Source: a bacterium (GTDB lineage: Bacteria > Zhuqueibacterota > Zhuqueibacteria > Residuimicrobiales > Residuimicrobiaceae). Taken from it: DNA of 8,871 bases. The stretch's first letter is position 1. Every line of letters begins with the position of its first letter. A program made the position numbers and the translations under genes. The stretch lies in NCBI GenBank assembly GCA_012523655.1, contig JAAYTV010000545.1:1-8871 (forward strand). Reading direction: 5' to 3'. The notes beneath the pieces are model-generated. The model was given only the letters and a program-made list of their open reading frames with translations, was not told where the DNA came from and did not search any database. Positions 1 through 6,687 of the stretch are shown in pieces.

Positions 1-283
1 TGAGGTGTCGGTCGCCTTCCATCAGCGGCATGTCATGCCACTGGGCGTGCGGCGTCAGGGCGAAAAAATCGAGATAACTGCAGGCGATGTCAAAGGCCCG
101 TTGCAGCGATCCCTTGGCATAGCCGACGTCGTTGTGGTTGTGCAAGTCTCCGAAAAACACTTGATAGGCGTCCTGCGCGGACGGGCTTTGGGGCTTTGCC
201 GGGGCCTGACGCACCTGGCTGGCGAGAGCGGCGGTGCACAGCGCACTCTGCAGAAATCCCCGGCGGTTTATCTTGAGGCGCAT
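1..283 (-). CDS. Tat-exported PHP/CehA-McbA-like metallohydrolase, N-terminal part (cut by window edge)
   Basis: About 94 codons of the N-terminus are visible and the frame runs open through position 1. The protein begins with a basic stretch and a twin-arginine motif (NRRGFLQ, RR at residues 7-8), then a short hydrophobic segment, which suggests Tat export of a folded, possibly metal-loaded protein. Near residue 44 comes FFGDLHNHND, whose HxH pattern is typical of the first metal-binding motif of PHP-type phosphoesterases and the DUF3604/CehA-McbA group; a later LTPHA also fits. These enzymes hydrolyse phosphoesters or related bonds, but the substrate cannot be named here. Two in-frame ATGs are adjacent (286-284 and 283-281). 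The GGAGG at 293-289 lies 2 nt from the first and 5 nt from the second, so I chose the second. It lies 75 nt downstream of the beta-helix gene, probably in one transcript. Family assignment is moderate because the catalytic core is mostly missing. Confidence 0.72.
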   Translation of the reverse strand, partial: MRLKINRRGFLQSALCTAALASQVRQAPAKPQSPSAQDAYQVFFGDLHNHNDVGYAKGSLQRAFDIACSYLDFFALTPHAQWHDMPLMEGDRHL

Positions 284-292
284 CATTCCCTC

Positions 293-308
293 CAAGGATT
301 TGTCCTTG
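293..308 (-). promoter_or_regulatory. Perfect hairpin abutting the ribosome-binding site of the PHP-like gene
   Basis: On the minus strand CAAGGA (308-303), a CAAA loop and TCCTTG (298-293) form a perfect 6-bp stem with a 4-nt loop. The last stem base is the first G of the GGAGG Shine-Dalgarno (293-289). Such a hairpin could tune access to the ribosome-binding site or mark an mRNA processing point between the two genes. It has no U-tract, so it is not a terminator. Six base pairs can arise by chance. Confidence 0.3.
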
Positions 309-360
309 TTGTCATTCTGACTGATGATTCCGCATGCAAAGTTTTATTCTCAGCGTTCAT

Positions 361-1614
361 TTATTTTTCCATTATGACGTTTTCTTGTCCATCTCCTTCA
401 ACCAGCACGAGGTCCTTTTCGCCGAGGAATTGGTTCTGGCGAATGACGATATTTCTAACCGCCGGCGCATCGACCCGGATGGCCGCTATCTGCGAGTTTG
501 AAGTGTAAAATTGATTGTTGGAGATGAGGTAATCTCGGGTGAGGGTGTTGGTCGGGTCATGGGCGCTGTTGATGGTTATGTTTGCATTCCATAGCTGTTC
601 CTTTTTTTCACCGTTGGCTTTGCGGCCGTTATGGTTGAAATGATTTCCCGTCACGATCAGGCCGGTGCAGTTCGGCGCCCACAGGCCCTCTCGTCCACTG
701 TGGGCGATGATATTGCCCTGAAGGAGACAGTTCTTCGAACCGCGCTCGATGGTCACGCCGCGCGATCCGTTATGGAGGATGAGGTTGTCGGAAGCACAGA
801 CGTTCTCGCAGGTTTCGAGAAAATAGCCGCCCATGCGCGCAGCATAGACGCGATTGTGCACAAAGGCGCCCTCACGGCAGCGATAAAAATGGGTGCCGTC
901 GGAACGGGAGCGTTCGAGCCGGCATCCGCGCACCGTGAAATCGCGCACATGATACAGAGCGATCAGCCCCTGATCCTGCCGGCTGCTGTTTATCTCCGGT
1001 CCGGGCCGTTCGGAAAGATAATCGCCGTACTCGTTGCACCCTTCCTCGGCGACGACGTCAGTGATCCAAATATCTTGAGCCCAGGCGTCCTCTGCGGCGA
1101 AAACGCCGACGGCATTGCTGGTCAGGTGATGAAAGTACATTTCCTGGATGCGGATTTTTTCACACCGGCCGATGAGATGAATGCCTCTGATGTTCACCCC
1201 GTCCGGCCAGCGCTCCTCAGGGCCGCAGACCTCGCCGCCGATGAACTGAACCTGCTGCAGGTCCTTGCCGTGGAACGCCTGTCCATCTTTGATACATTCC
1301 TTGCGCAGCTGAAAGACCGCTCCATGCATCATTAGAGTGAGATGGGAGTGCACCTGCAGGCCTTTCTCATCCAGGGAATAGATCATGGGAGGAAAAAGAA
1401 GGGCTTGCCGTTTTTCGGAGGCTGCGTCTAGAGCGCGTTGCAGGTGGGATTGGTAACTGACAGAGCCGTCCTTTGAATATCCCTTTGGCAAAAATTCGGT
1501 CACTGAGATAAAAGAGGGTAAGGCGTTCGCCGGCTTTGTTTGCTGCCGACCGGCGCAGGAGAAAAAGGAGACGATGGAGCACACTGGCAACCATAGATAT
1601 GTTTTTTTTGCCAT
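361..1614 (-). CDS. Right-handed parallel beta-helix lipoprotein, pectate-lyase-superfamily fold
   Basis: A 417-residue protein predicted to be exported and lipid-anchored: basic start MAKK, a hydrophobic segment, then a lipobox-like VSFFSC with Cys20. Around residues 74-100 the pattern FPPMIYSL then L.VHSHLTLMMHGAVF resembles the opening turns of pectate-lyase-superfamily and related polysaccharide-active beta-helices. From about residue 118 to the C-terminus, short strands alternate with turns rich in Asn, Gly and His (IRIQEMYFHHLTSN, VTGNHFNHNG, ISNNQFYTSN), as in parallel beta-helix (PbH1-type) repeats. Such proteins bind or cleave polysaccharides; no catalytic residues can be assigned. 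I chose ATG 1614, which has GGGAGG at 1630-1625 upstream; an in-frame ATG at 1644 lacks a ribosome-binding site and would add ten residues before the signal peptide. It is preceded by its own candidate promoter. The fold is well supported; the activity is unknown. Confidence 0.82.
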   Translation of the reverse strand: MAKKTYLWLPVCSIVSFFSCAGRQQTKPANALPSFISVTEFLPKGYSKDGSVSYQSHLQRALDAASEKRQALLFPPMIYSLDEKGLQVHSHLTLMMHGAVFQLRKECIKDGQAFHGKDLQQVQFIGGEVCGPEERWPDGVNIRGIHLIGRCEKIRIQEMYFHHLTSNAVGVFAAEDAWAQDIWITDVVAEEGCNEYGDYLSERPGPEINSSRQDQGLIALYHVRDFTVRGCRLERSRSDGTHFYRCREGAFVHNRVYAARMGGYFLETCENVCASDNLILHNGSRGVTIERGSKNCLLQGNIIAHSGREGLWAPNCTGLIVTGNHFNHNGRKANGEKKEQLWNANITINSAHDPTNTLTRDYLISNNQFYTSNSQIAAIRVDAPAVRNIVIRQNQFLGEKDLVLVEGDGQENVIMEK

Positions 1615-1703
1615 TGTAAACCAGCCTCCCGCGGTTGAGTGCATGATGTCATGTCTGTGAGACGGTCAAACTCAGCTGCTGCGATAGATACGATCCAACG
1701 CAT

Positions 1704-1715
1704 GACCGGTCGGTC
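1704..1715. promoter_or_regulatory. Short inverted repeat in the leader of the beta-helix gene
   Basis: GACCG-GT-CGGTC is a perfect inverted repeat just downstream of the predicted transcription start of the beta-helix gene. The 2-nt gap is too small for an RNA hairpin using the full stem, so if it functions it is more likely a protein-binding dyad. The placement suits a repressor site. It is short enough to be coincidental. Confidence 0.2.
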
Positions 1716-1732
1716 GAAAACTGCATAAGATC

Positions 1733-1761
1733 ATTTTATCGAATTTTGTATTTTTTTTCAA
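1733..1761 (-). promoter_or_regulatory. Candidate sigma70-type promoter for the beta-helix gene
   Basis: On the minus strand TTGAAA (1761-1756) and TAAAAT (1738-1733) are separated by 17 nt; each hexamer matches five of six consensus positions and the spacer is AT-rich. Transcription would start near 1726, giving a leader of about 110 nt before ATG 1614. It lies in the 194-nt gap after the porin gene. No strong terminator was seen in that gap, so read-through from the pst operon remains possible. Confidence 0.5.
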
Positions 1762-1808
1762 GCAAAATCACTATAGAGAAGACGAGCGGAAAACCTGCCC
1801 CTGGAGCG

Positions 1809-3065
1809 CTAAAAAGTCAATGTGGTCATGACATAGCCCCAGGTGGAGACAGCGCTGCCGTGCGTGGAACGAACCAAGGCGGCGGGAAAGAATGCGCAGC
1901 AGCCGGCCTCCAGAGTCAGGGTTTTGCTGTAGGTCCAGTTCAGTGTGACATCCAGCTCTTCGCCGATTGATTTAGCGGCTGAGGAGGGGAGTGGGACATC
2001 GGTTCTGAAAGCGTGGGCTTGCGCTGCGAGTTGCAGGCGGTCGCTGCAAAGGGTTGTGAGGCTGACGGCGTAATCTTCCAGTCCTTGGTCGGCGAACAAC
2101 CGGTCAGGATAATAATCCATCAAGCCGTAAAACCCATGTTTGGAGCCGAATAAAAGATCAAAGGAACGCGCGGTCCTGTCGCCGGGATCGCTGTCGCCGG
2201 AGATGCGGCAGGCGGACAGCGAAAGTGCAGTAGCGCTTTTCGCTGCAAGCACGAGTCTTACGTCTGCGCTTAGGAATGCGCTGCGGATATCTGCAAGCGG
2301 CAGCCCTTCCTGTACCTGCCGAGCGCCGGCCTGCCGATAGCCCTCCAGCGCCCACTGCAGACCTCCTTTGCCGCTGTGCACATGCAGACCGACGGTATAA
2401 CGGCGCAGCAGGTCTTTGCCCTGATCGATGCCGCTGGTGATCCTTTTAGTGAGGTAATCATGGAGCAGATAACCATCGCAGACCAAGGAGCCGTTGGGTC
2501 GCAGGGTGGAAAAAATACCCACCAGGTTGTCGGCATTTGCGCTGTTTTGTCCGCCGCTCAACCGGCTGTAGAAAACATCGAGGCTGGCCACTCGATTTTT
2601 ATAGGAAAGCACACAGGCGTCGAACACTCGGCCGGTGTTGGACCAATTGTTAACGCCGATAAGCCGTTCGTTGCCATAGCGCAACTCCTGACGACCGATT
2701 TTCAGTTGCAGCGGCGTGGAGAAAAGACGGTCCAGCATAAAATAAGCCTGATGAAAATCCAGGGCGTCGGCGCTTGCATCCATGGTTCCGCGCGCCAGGG
2801 AGGTGTTTTCGCCGCCAAAGGGGCGGCTGTCCTGCATTTGCAGGAAAACCTGAATGCCGGGTTCAGGACGAACCTGCAGGCCGAATCGGCTGCGCAACAG
2901 GTGATAATGATTCGGTTTGCTTCTGGGAAGAAAGGATCGATCCTCCACTTCGCTGCGATAGCGGATTTGCCCGCTGAAGGAATAGATAGGCGATTGCGGC
3001 CACGCTGCGTCGGAGAGCGCGAAGGCCAACCAGAGTGAGACCTGTATTTTTTTTATTCGTATCAA
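1809..3065 (-). CDS. Alginate-export-family outer-membrane porin, coupled to pstB
   Basis: A 418-residue predicted outer-membrane beta-barrel. It starts with a signal peptide (MIRIKK, then a hydrophobic run to about residue 21, likely cleaved near AWPQS). Amphipathic alternating strands follow, and the protein ends in phenylalanine (TTLTF), as barrel proteins recognised by the BAM machinery often do. The hallmark of the alginate-export (AlgE-like) porin family is clear at residues 124-137 (GRQELRYGNERLIG), followed by W141 and RVFDA at 146-150. Length is normal for the family. The start is TTG: AGGAG at 3077-3073 sits 7 nt upstream, and the TTG overlaps the pstB TGA stop as TTGA, indicating translational coupling. 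The family name does not prove alginate transport. Operon position suggests a diffusion channel for phosphate or a phosphate-bearing compound, which is an inference. Confidence 0.85.
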   Translation of the reverse strand: MIRIKKIQVSLWLAFALSDAAWPQSPIYSFSGQIRYRSEVEDRSFLPRSKPNHYHLLRSRFGLQVRPEPGIQVFLQMQDSRPFGGENTSLARGTMDASADALDFHQAYFMLDRLFSTPLQLKIGRQELRYGNERLIGVNNWSNTGRVFDACVLSYKNRVASLDVFYSRLSGGQNSANADNLVGIFSTLRPNGSLVCDGYLLHDYLTKRITSGIDQGKDLLRRYTVGLHVHSGKGGLQWALEGYRQAGARQVQEGLPLADIRSAFLSADVRLVLAAKSATALSLSACRISGDSDPGDRTARSFDLLFGSKHGFYGLMDYYPDRLFADQGLEDYAVSLTTLCSDRLQLAAQAHAFRTDVPLPSSAAKSIGEELDVTLNWTYSKTLTLEAGCCAFFPAALVRSTHGSAVSTWGYVMTTLTF

Positions 3066-3904
3066 CTGATTTCTCCTGATAGATAGGCCGCGGTTTTTTC
3101 ATTTTGCGGATGGTTGAAGAATTGTTCGGCCGGACCGGATTCCACCAGCTCGCCCATGTAGAAAAAGAGCACATAATCCGCGATGCGCCGCGCCTGGCGC
3201 AGGATGTGGGTTACCACCGCCAGGGTATATTTATCTTTCAGCAATTTGAATTGTCCTTCGATCAACCGGGCTGAGATGGGGTCCAGCGCCGAGGTCGGTT
3301 CATCCGCCAGGATCACCGAGGGTTCGATGGCCAGCGCGCGCGCCAGAGCCAGGCGCTGCTGCTGGCCTACAGAGAGCCTGGCAGCCGGCTCATGCAACCG
3401 GCCGCCCAGCTCTTCCCACAGGCCGGCCAGCCGCAGATAATTTTCCACCAGCAGGCTCCATTTGGTTTTTTCATCCAAATGGCCGCTGATCTGCTTGACC
3501 TCGCCATTGCCGGATAGGGCGACGGCAGTGGTCAGGCCGTTGATGTGGCTGAGCAACTCCGCCTCGGACAGACGATGGATGCGAGGCGCAAAAGCGATGT
3601 TGTCATAGATGGACATGGGCAGAGGAAACGGGCGTTGCGGCAAAAAACCGATCTTTTTGCGCAACGCCAGCAGATCGGCCTGCGGCGCATAGATGTCTTC
3701 GTTGTCCACCAGCACTTGGCCGGTCACCTGCACACCCTCCTGCAGGTCGATGAGCCGGTTCAGGCATTTCAGAAACGTGGTTTTTCCGCACCCCGAAGGG
3801 CCGATCACAGCGGTTATTTTTCCCACCGGCAGGTCCACGCTCACATCGCGCAACGCCTGATGCGCGCCATAGCGGACGGATAAATTTCTGATCTGAATCG
3901 CCAT
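3062..3904 (-). CDS. pstB: PstB, phosphate ABC transporter ATP-binding protein
   Basis: The cytoplasmic ATPase of the Pst phosphate importer, 280 residues; it drives uptake through PstC-PstA. Motifs are in order: Walker A GPSGCGKT (35-42), Q-loop Gln90 followed by PMSIYDNIAF (typical of PstB), ABC signature LSVGQQQR (177-184), Walker B VILADE (197-202) with the D-loop SALD, and the switch histidine H233. The signature reads LSVGQ instead of the usual LSGGQ. The protein is about 20 residues longer than common PstB proteins because of extra sequence in the helical subdomain, roughly residues 120-150. ATG 3904 follows a short AGGA, with a 6-nt gap after pstA. The stop overlaps the start of the porin gene. 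Confidence 0.95.
   Translation of the reverse strand: MAIQIRNLSVRYGAHQALRDVSVDLPVGKITAVIGPSGCGKTTFLKCLNRLIDLQEGVQVTGQVLVDNEDIYAPQADLLALRKKIGFLPQRPFPLPMSIYDNIAFAPRIHRLSEAELLSHINGLTTAVALSGNGEVKQISGHLDEKTKWSLLVENYLRLAGLWEELGGRLHEPAARLSVGQQQRLALARALAIEPSVILADEPTSALDPISARLIEGQFKLLKDKYTLAVVTHILRQARRIADYVLFFYMGELVESGPAEQFFNHPQNEKTAAYLSGEIS
3066..3077 (-). promoter_or_regulatory. Ribosome-binding site that decides the TTG start of the porin
   Basis: AGGAG (3077-3073) and a 7-nt spacer precede the TTG at 3065-3063. It lies inside the last codons of pstB. No ATG or GTG start near this position serves the barrel frame as well, and the signal peptide begins directly at this TTG. Confidence 0.7.
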
Positions 3905-3910
3905 AGGATC

Positions 3911-4756
3911 CTATTTGATCACATTTTTGGAGAATTGAAGGTAAATCCAGCGCGACAGGAGACTGAGCAGCAGGACGATGATGAACAAAATCAACGCAGA
4001 GGCGTACGCCCGCTGCTGCACCTCCGCGATGGGCGTGCTGATCTGGAAAAAAATGGCCAGCGGCAGAGAAGCCACCGGGTCCAACAAAGATCCAGGCATG
4101 TGGTCGGAAAAGCCGGCGGTGAACAGGATCGACGCGGCGTCGCCGATGGCCCGGCTGAAGGCCAGCATGACCGCGGTGAGCAAACCGCCGATGGTCTGGC
4201 GCAGGATGACCGTGCTCGAGCTCTCCAACCGTGTGAGACCCAGGGCGTAGGCGGTCTCTTTCAGCTCCTGCGGCGCCATGCGGATGACCTCCTCCATGGC
4301 GCGAGTCATGATCGGCGTGATCAGTAACGCCAAAGTGATGATGCCCGCCAGCAACGAAGAGCGCAGGCCGATCATCATCATGATGATGAAACCAGAGGCT
4401 CCGTAGACGATGGAGGGCGTACCCCAGAGCACATCCAAAGCCAGACGGCTGAAATAGGTCAACCGGCCGCTGCTGTACTCTTTTTGCAGAGCAAAGGCCA
4501 ACGGCACGCTGATCAGCAGAGCCAGTAACGTGGCGCCGCCGGCCAGATAGATCGAGCCGACGACGGCGTTGGCTACACCGCCCTCTTTGCCCAGATAAAA
4601 TCCACCCTTGGGTGTTTGCGTGATCATGGACCAGCTCATGGCGCTAAAACCCTTGACCAAGATGACCGCCATGATGGCGGCCAGAATCAGGACAACCCCA
4701 TACAGGGAAAGCCGCATCACGCCGATCGCCAGCTTTTCTTTGTTTCTCCGGTTCAT
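3911..4756 (-). CDS. pstA: PstA, phosphate ABC transporter permease
   Basis: One of the two inner-membrane subunits forming the phosphate channel, 281 residues. Hydrophobic segments lie at about 15-36, 66-90, 114-150 (probably two), 188-212 and 254-273, fitting six membrane spans. The cytoplasmic EAA-type coupling loop that contacts the ATPase is seen around residues 155-185 (EEVIRMAPQELKETAYALGL). The PstA-typical LWGTPSIVYG lies at 110-119 and AFSRAIGDAA at 199-208. ATG 4756 is 3 nt past the pstC stop. GGAGG sits 11 nt upstream inside the end of pstC, so the pair is probably translated together. Length and topology are normal. Confidence 0.95.
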   Translation of the reverse strand: MNRRNKEKLAIGVMRLSLYGVVLILAAIMAVILVKGFSAMSWSMITQTPKGGFYLGKEGGVANAVVGSIYLAGGATLLALLISVPLAFALQKEYSSGRLTYFSRLALDVLWGTPSIVYGASGFIIMMMIGLRSSLLAGIITLALLITPIMTRAMEEVIRMAPQELKETAYALGLTRLESSSTVILRQTIGGLLTAVMLAFSRAIGDAASILFTAGFSDHMPGSLLDPVASLPLAIFFQISTPIAEVQQRAYASALILFIIVLLLSLLSRWIYLQFSKNVIK

Positions 4757-4759
4757 GCG

Positions 4760-5644
4760 CTAACGGACCTCCAGTTTGCCGAGAATGCGATGGGCGATGA
4801 GGTTGACGGCGATGATGATGACCATAAGGATCAGAGCGGCCAGCATGATGGCTGAATCATACAGCGGGATCGACATCATCTCCCCGTAATTATTGGCGAT
4901 CAAAGCCGGCAGGGTGTAGGCTGGATCAAAGAGCGAACGCGGCGTTTTGGCCACGTTGCCGATCACCATCATCACTGCGATGGTCTCGCCGAACGCACGG
5001 CTGAAACCAAGCAGAACCGCAGCAAAGAAACCCCGCTGCGCATGGCGCACCACCACATGACGCGTAGTCTCCCAGCGCGTACACCCCAAAGCCAGCGCGG
5101 TCAGCCGCGCCTCCGCCGGAACCGCCAGCAGCACCTCCATGCTCAACGAGATGATGAATGGTACTACCATGACCGCCAACACCATGCCGCCGGCGATCAG
5201 AGTGTATCCTGAATTGGCATAACCCAGCCAGCCGCCGATGGTTCGTGTCAGCGGCACGATGACGAGAACGCCCCATAATCCATAAATGACTGAAGGAATG
5301 GCTGCCAGCACCTCCAGGATGGGGCGAAAACTCTGCTGCAGGCGTGTGGAAGAGTATTCGCTCAGATAGATCGCGGCCAGCAGGCAGGGCGGAACCGCCA
5401 GCAGTAGAGCGATCAGCGTTACAACCACAGTACTGATGATAAAAGGAAAGAACCCGAACTCGCCTTTGAGCGGCCGCCAGCTGTCGCCGGTGAAAAGCTC
5501 CCATAAAGACACCTGCATCAGTATGGGCCGGCTTTTGACCACAAGCCCCACCAACAGGAGCAGCGCCATCATCACAGATAGAAGGAGAAAAATTCTCGCC
5601 AGGATTTGACTGACGGAATCGAGACAGGAACGTCGATGCATCAT
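4760..5644 (-). CDS. pstC: PstC, phosphate ABC transporter permease
   Basis: The partner permease of PstA in the inner membrane, 294 residues. The first membrane span is at about 13-36, followed by the periplasmic stretch LFTGDSWRPLKGEFGFFPFI (50-69), typical of PstC. IPSVIYGLWG lies at 116-125, the EAA coupling loop at about 169-200 (SMEVLLAVPAEARLTALALG), and GFSRAFGETIAVMMVIGN at 213-230. Two adjacent in-frame ATGs exist (5644 and 5641). The upstream GGAAG is weak and rather far from either, so the choice between them is open. The gene lies 30 nt after pstS. Confidence 0.95.
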   Translation of the reverse strand: MMHRRSCLDSVSQILARIFLLLSVMMALLLLVGLVVKSRPILMQVSLWELFTGDSWRPLKGEFGFFPFIISTVVVTLIALLLAVPPCLLAAIYLSEYSSTRLQQSFRPILEVLAAIPSVIYGLWGVLVIVPLTRTIGGWLGYANSGYTLIAGGMVLAVMVVPFIISLSMEVLLAVPAEARLTALALGCTRWETTRHVVVRHAQRGFFAAVLLGFSRAFGETIAVMMVIGNVAKTPRSLFDPAYTLPALIANNYGEMMSIPLYDSAIMLAALILMVIIIAVNLIAHRILGKLEVR

Positions 5645-5674
5645 GATGCTTACCGCTTCCGTAGGGGACAGAGA

Positions 5675-6634
5675 TCAATGGGTTGGTTTGGCTAGATCGG
5701 CCAATGCAGCCTGCACCTGTTCAGACGACAGCTTGATATAGCCGGTGGGATCCACCAGGGCCTGTCCCTCGGTGAGGATCCAACGGACAAACGCGTCGGC
5801 CGCCGGCGGGAAAGCCTTATGCGCCGCCAGATAGAGATTGCGCGCCGGCGGGGAAGGATAAATTCCGGCGGCGATGGCCCGCACCGCCTTTTCCTTGGAA
5901 TCGATCTCCTCCATTGTATCGATGACGCCGTTTTCATTCACATCGATAGGGATCACTGCGAGCCCTTGCACCACCTGGCCGTTCTGAAGATCATATGCAT
6001 AGCCGAGGTTGTTGTAGCCGATACCGAGCAGATCTTTTCGGACCGCTTCGGCGATGCCGGGATCGCCGTACACCGCGATCCCCTGCAAATCCTCCTGCTG
6101 GCCGCCCAGATATTTGGCCCAGGTCTCGGCCGCACCGCAGGCGTCGGAACGGGTGTACAGCACCACCGGTTTGCTCTCCGGCGTGGCCGTCAGATCACCC
6201 CAGGTTAACTTTGTTCCCTTCATCCACAGATCGATAAAGCGGCTGCGGGTTACGCCTTTTCGGCGGATGTCCGCATATACGGGGTTGGAGCGGTTGATGA
6301 CCGGAAACACCGCGTCTTTGACCACTGGGATAAATACCGCGCCGCGAGCTGATTCTTCGGCACGGATTTCCCGCGAGACCATGCCGATATCAGCCAGGCC
6401 GGCCAGCACATCGGCCATGCCCTTGCCAGCACCGCCGGCCGAGATGTCGATGCGGATCTCCGGGCGTTGCTGCTGATAGGCCTGCGCCCACTGCACCATC
6501 ATGGGGTAAAGCGCCCAGGCGCCTGAGATCTTGATCGTCCGATTTGCGCCATGCTCTTGCTTTCCACCGCAGGAGAGAAAAAAATAACATATCGACAATA
6601 ATATCAAGTAATAAAATATCAGTCTTTTTTGCAT
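5675..6634 (-). CDS. pstS: PstS-like phosphate-binding lipoprotein
   Basis: The 319-residue substrate-binding component that delivers phosphate to PstC-PstA. It has a lipoprotein signal (MQKR, hydrophobic run, FLSC with Cys22), so it is probably tethered in the periplasm. Family landmarks are ISGAWALYPMM (36-46), SAGGAGKGM (65-73), ADIGMVSRE (81-89) and RSDACGAAETW (162-172). The last aligns with the E. coli PstS phosphate loop RADGSGT, but here the Ser and Thr contacts are Cys166 and Ala168. A canonical EF-hand-like loop, DVNENGVIDTME, lies at 231-242, and YPSPPARNLYL at 259-269. ATG 6634 has GAGGT 6 nt upstream (6645-6641). It leads the pst operon behind a good promoter. The operon leaves little doubt about a phosphate-type role, though the ligand pocket looks non-standard. 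Confidence 0.92.
   Translation of the reverse strand: MQKRLIFYYLILLSICYFFLSCGGKQEHGANRTIKISGAWALYPMMVQWAQAYQQQRPEIRIDISAGGAGKGMADVLAGLADIGMVSREIRAEESARGAVFIPVVKDAVFPVINRSNPVYADIRRKGVTRSRFIDLWMKGTKLTWGDLTATPESKPVVLYTRSDACGAAETWAKYLGGQQEDLQGIAVYGDPGIAEAVRKDLLGIGYNNLGYAYDLQNGQVVQGLAVIPIDVNENGVIDTMEEIDSKEKAVRAIAAGIYPSPPARNLYLAAHKAFPPAADAFVRWILTEGQALVDPTGYIKLSSEQVQAALADLAKPTH
5909..5944 (-). other. EF-hand-like calcium-binding loop within PstS
   Basis: Codons 231-242 of pstS encode DVNENGVIDTME. This fits the 12-residue EF-hand loop, with acidic or amide residues at positions 1, 3, 5, 9 and 12, Gly at 6 and Ile at 8. It sits in the C-terminal lobe between IPI and a helical stretch. Calcium binding is inferred from pattern only. 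I recall similar D-N-G loops in PstS relatives from several phyla, so it may be a subfamily trait. Confidence 0.6.
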
Positions 6635-6663
6635 GATCAGACCTCGGTCAATATTTACTCTTT

Positions 6664-6685
6664 TAGCACTCTTATCGGAGTGTTA
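6664..6685. promoter_or_regulatory. CIRCE-like inverted repeat over the predicted pstS transcription start
   Basis: On the plus strand TAGCACTC (6664-6671), a 6-nt spacer and GAGTGTTA (6678-6685) form an inverted repeat with one mismatch in eight. With the preceding T at 6663, the left arm reads TTAGCACTC, identical to the left arm of the CIRCE operator bound by the HrcA repressor. The right arm differs from GAGTGCTAA at two positions, and the spacer is 6 nt rather than the usual 9. It begins just downstream of the -10 box, where a repressor would block initiation. It could also act as an RNA hairpin in the leader. Confidence 0.45.
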
Positions 6686-6687
6686 TG

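Noticed and set aside
631..1335. 234-codon plus-strand open frame antisense to the beta-helix gene
   Set aside because: No ribosome-binding site or family pattern, and the opposite strand carries a convincing lipoprotein beta-helix.
1615..1644. Upstream ATG of the beta-helix gene
   Set aside because: No Shine-Dalgarno precedes it and it would place ten non-signal residues before the lipoprotein signal peptide.
1762..1808. Intrinsic terminator after the porin gene
   Set aside because: Only a 4-bp AGCG/CGCT pairing was found, and the T-rich plus-strand run reads as A-rich on the transcribed strand.
2376..3038. 220-codon plus-strand open frame antisense to the porin gene
   Set aside because: The minus strand has signal peptide, family motif and coupled start; the plus frame has no supporting signal.
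4926..5678. 250-codon minus-strand frame overlapping pstC
   Set aside because: It is an alternate frame of pstC with no membrane or motif logic; pstC itself is full length.
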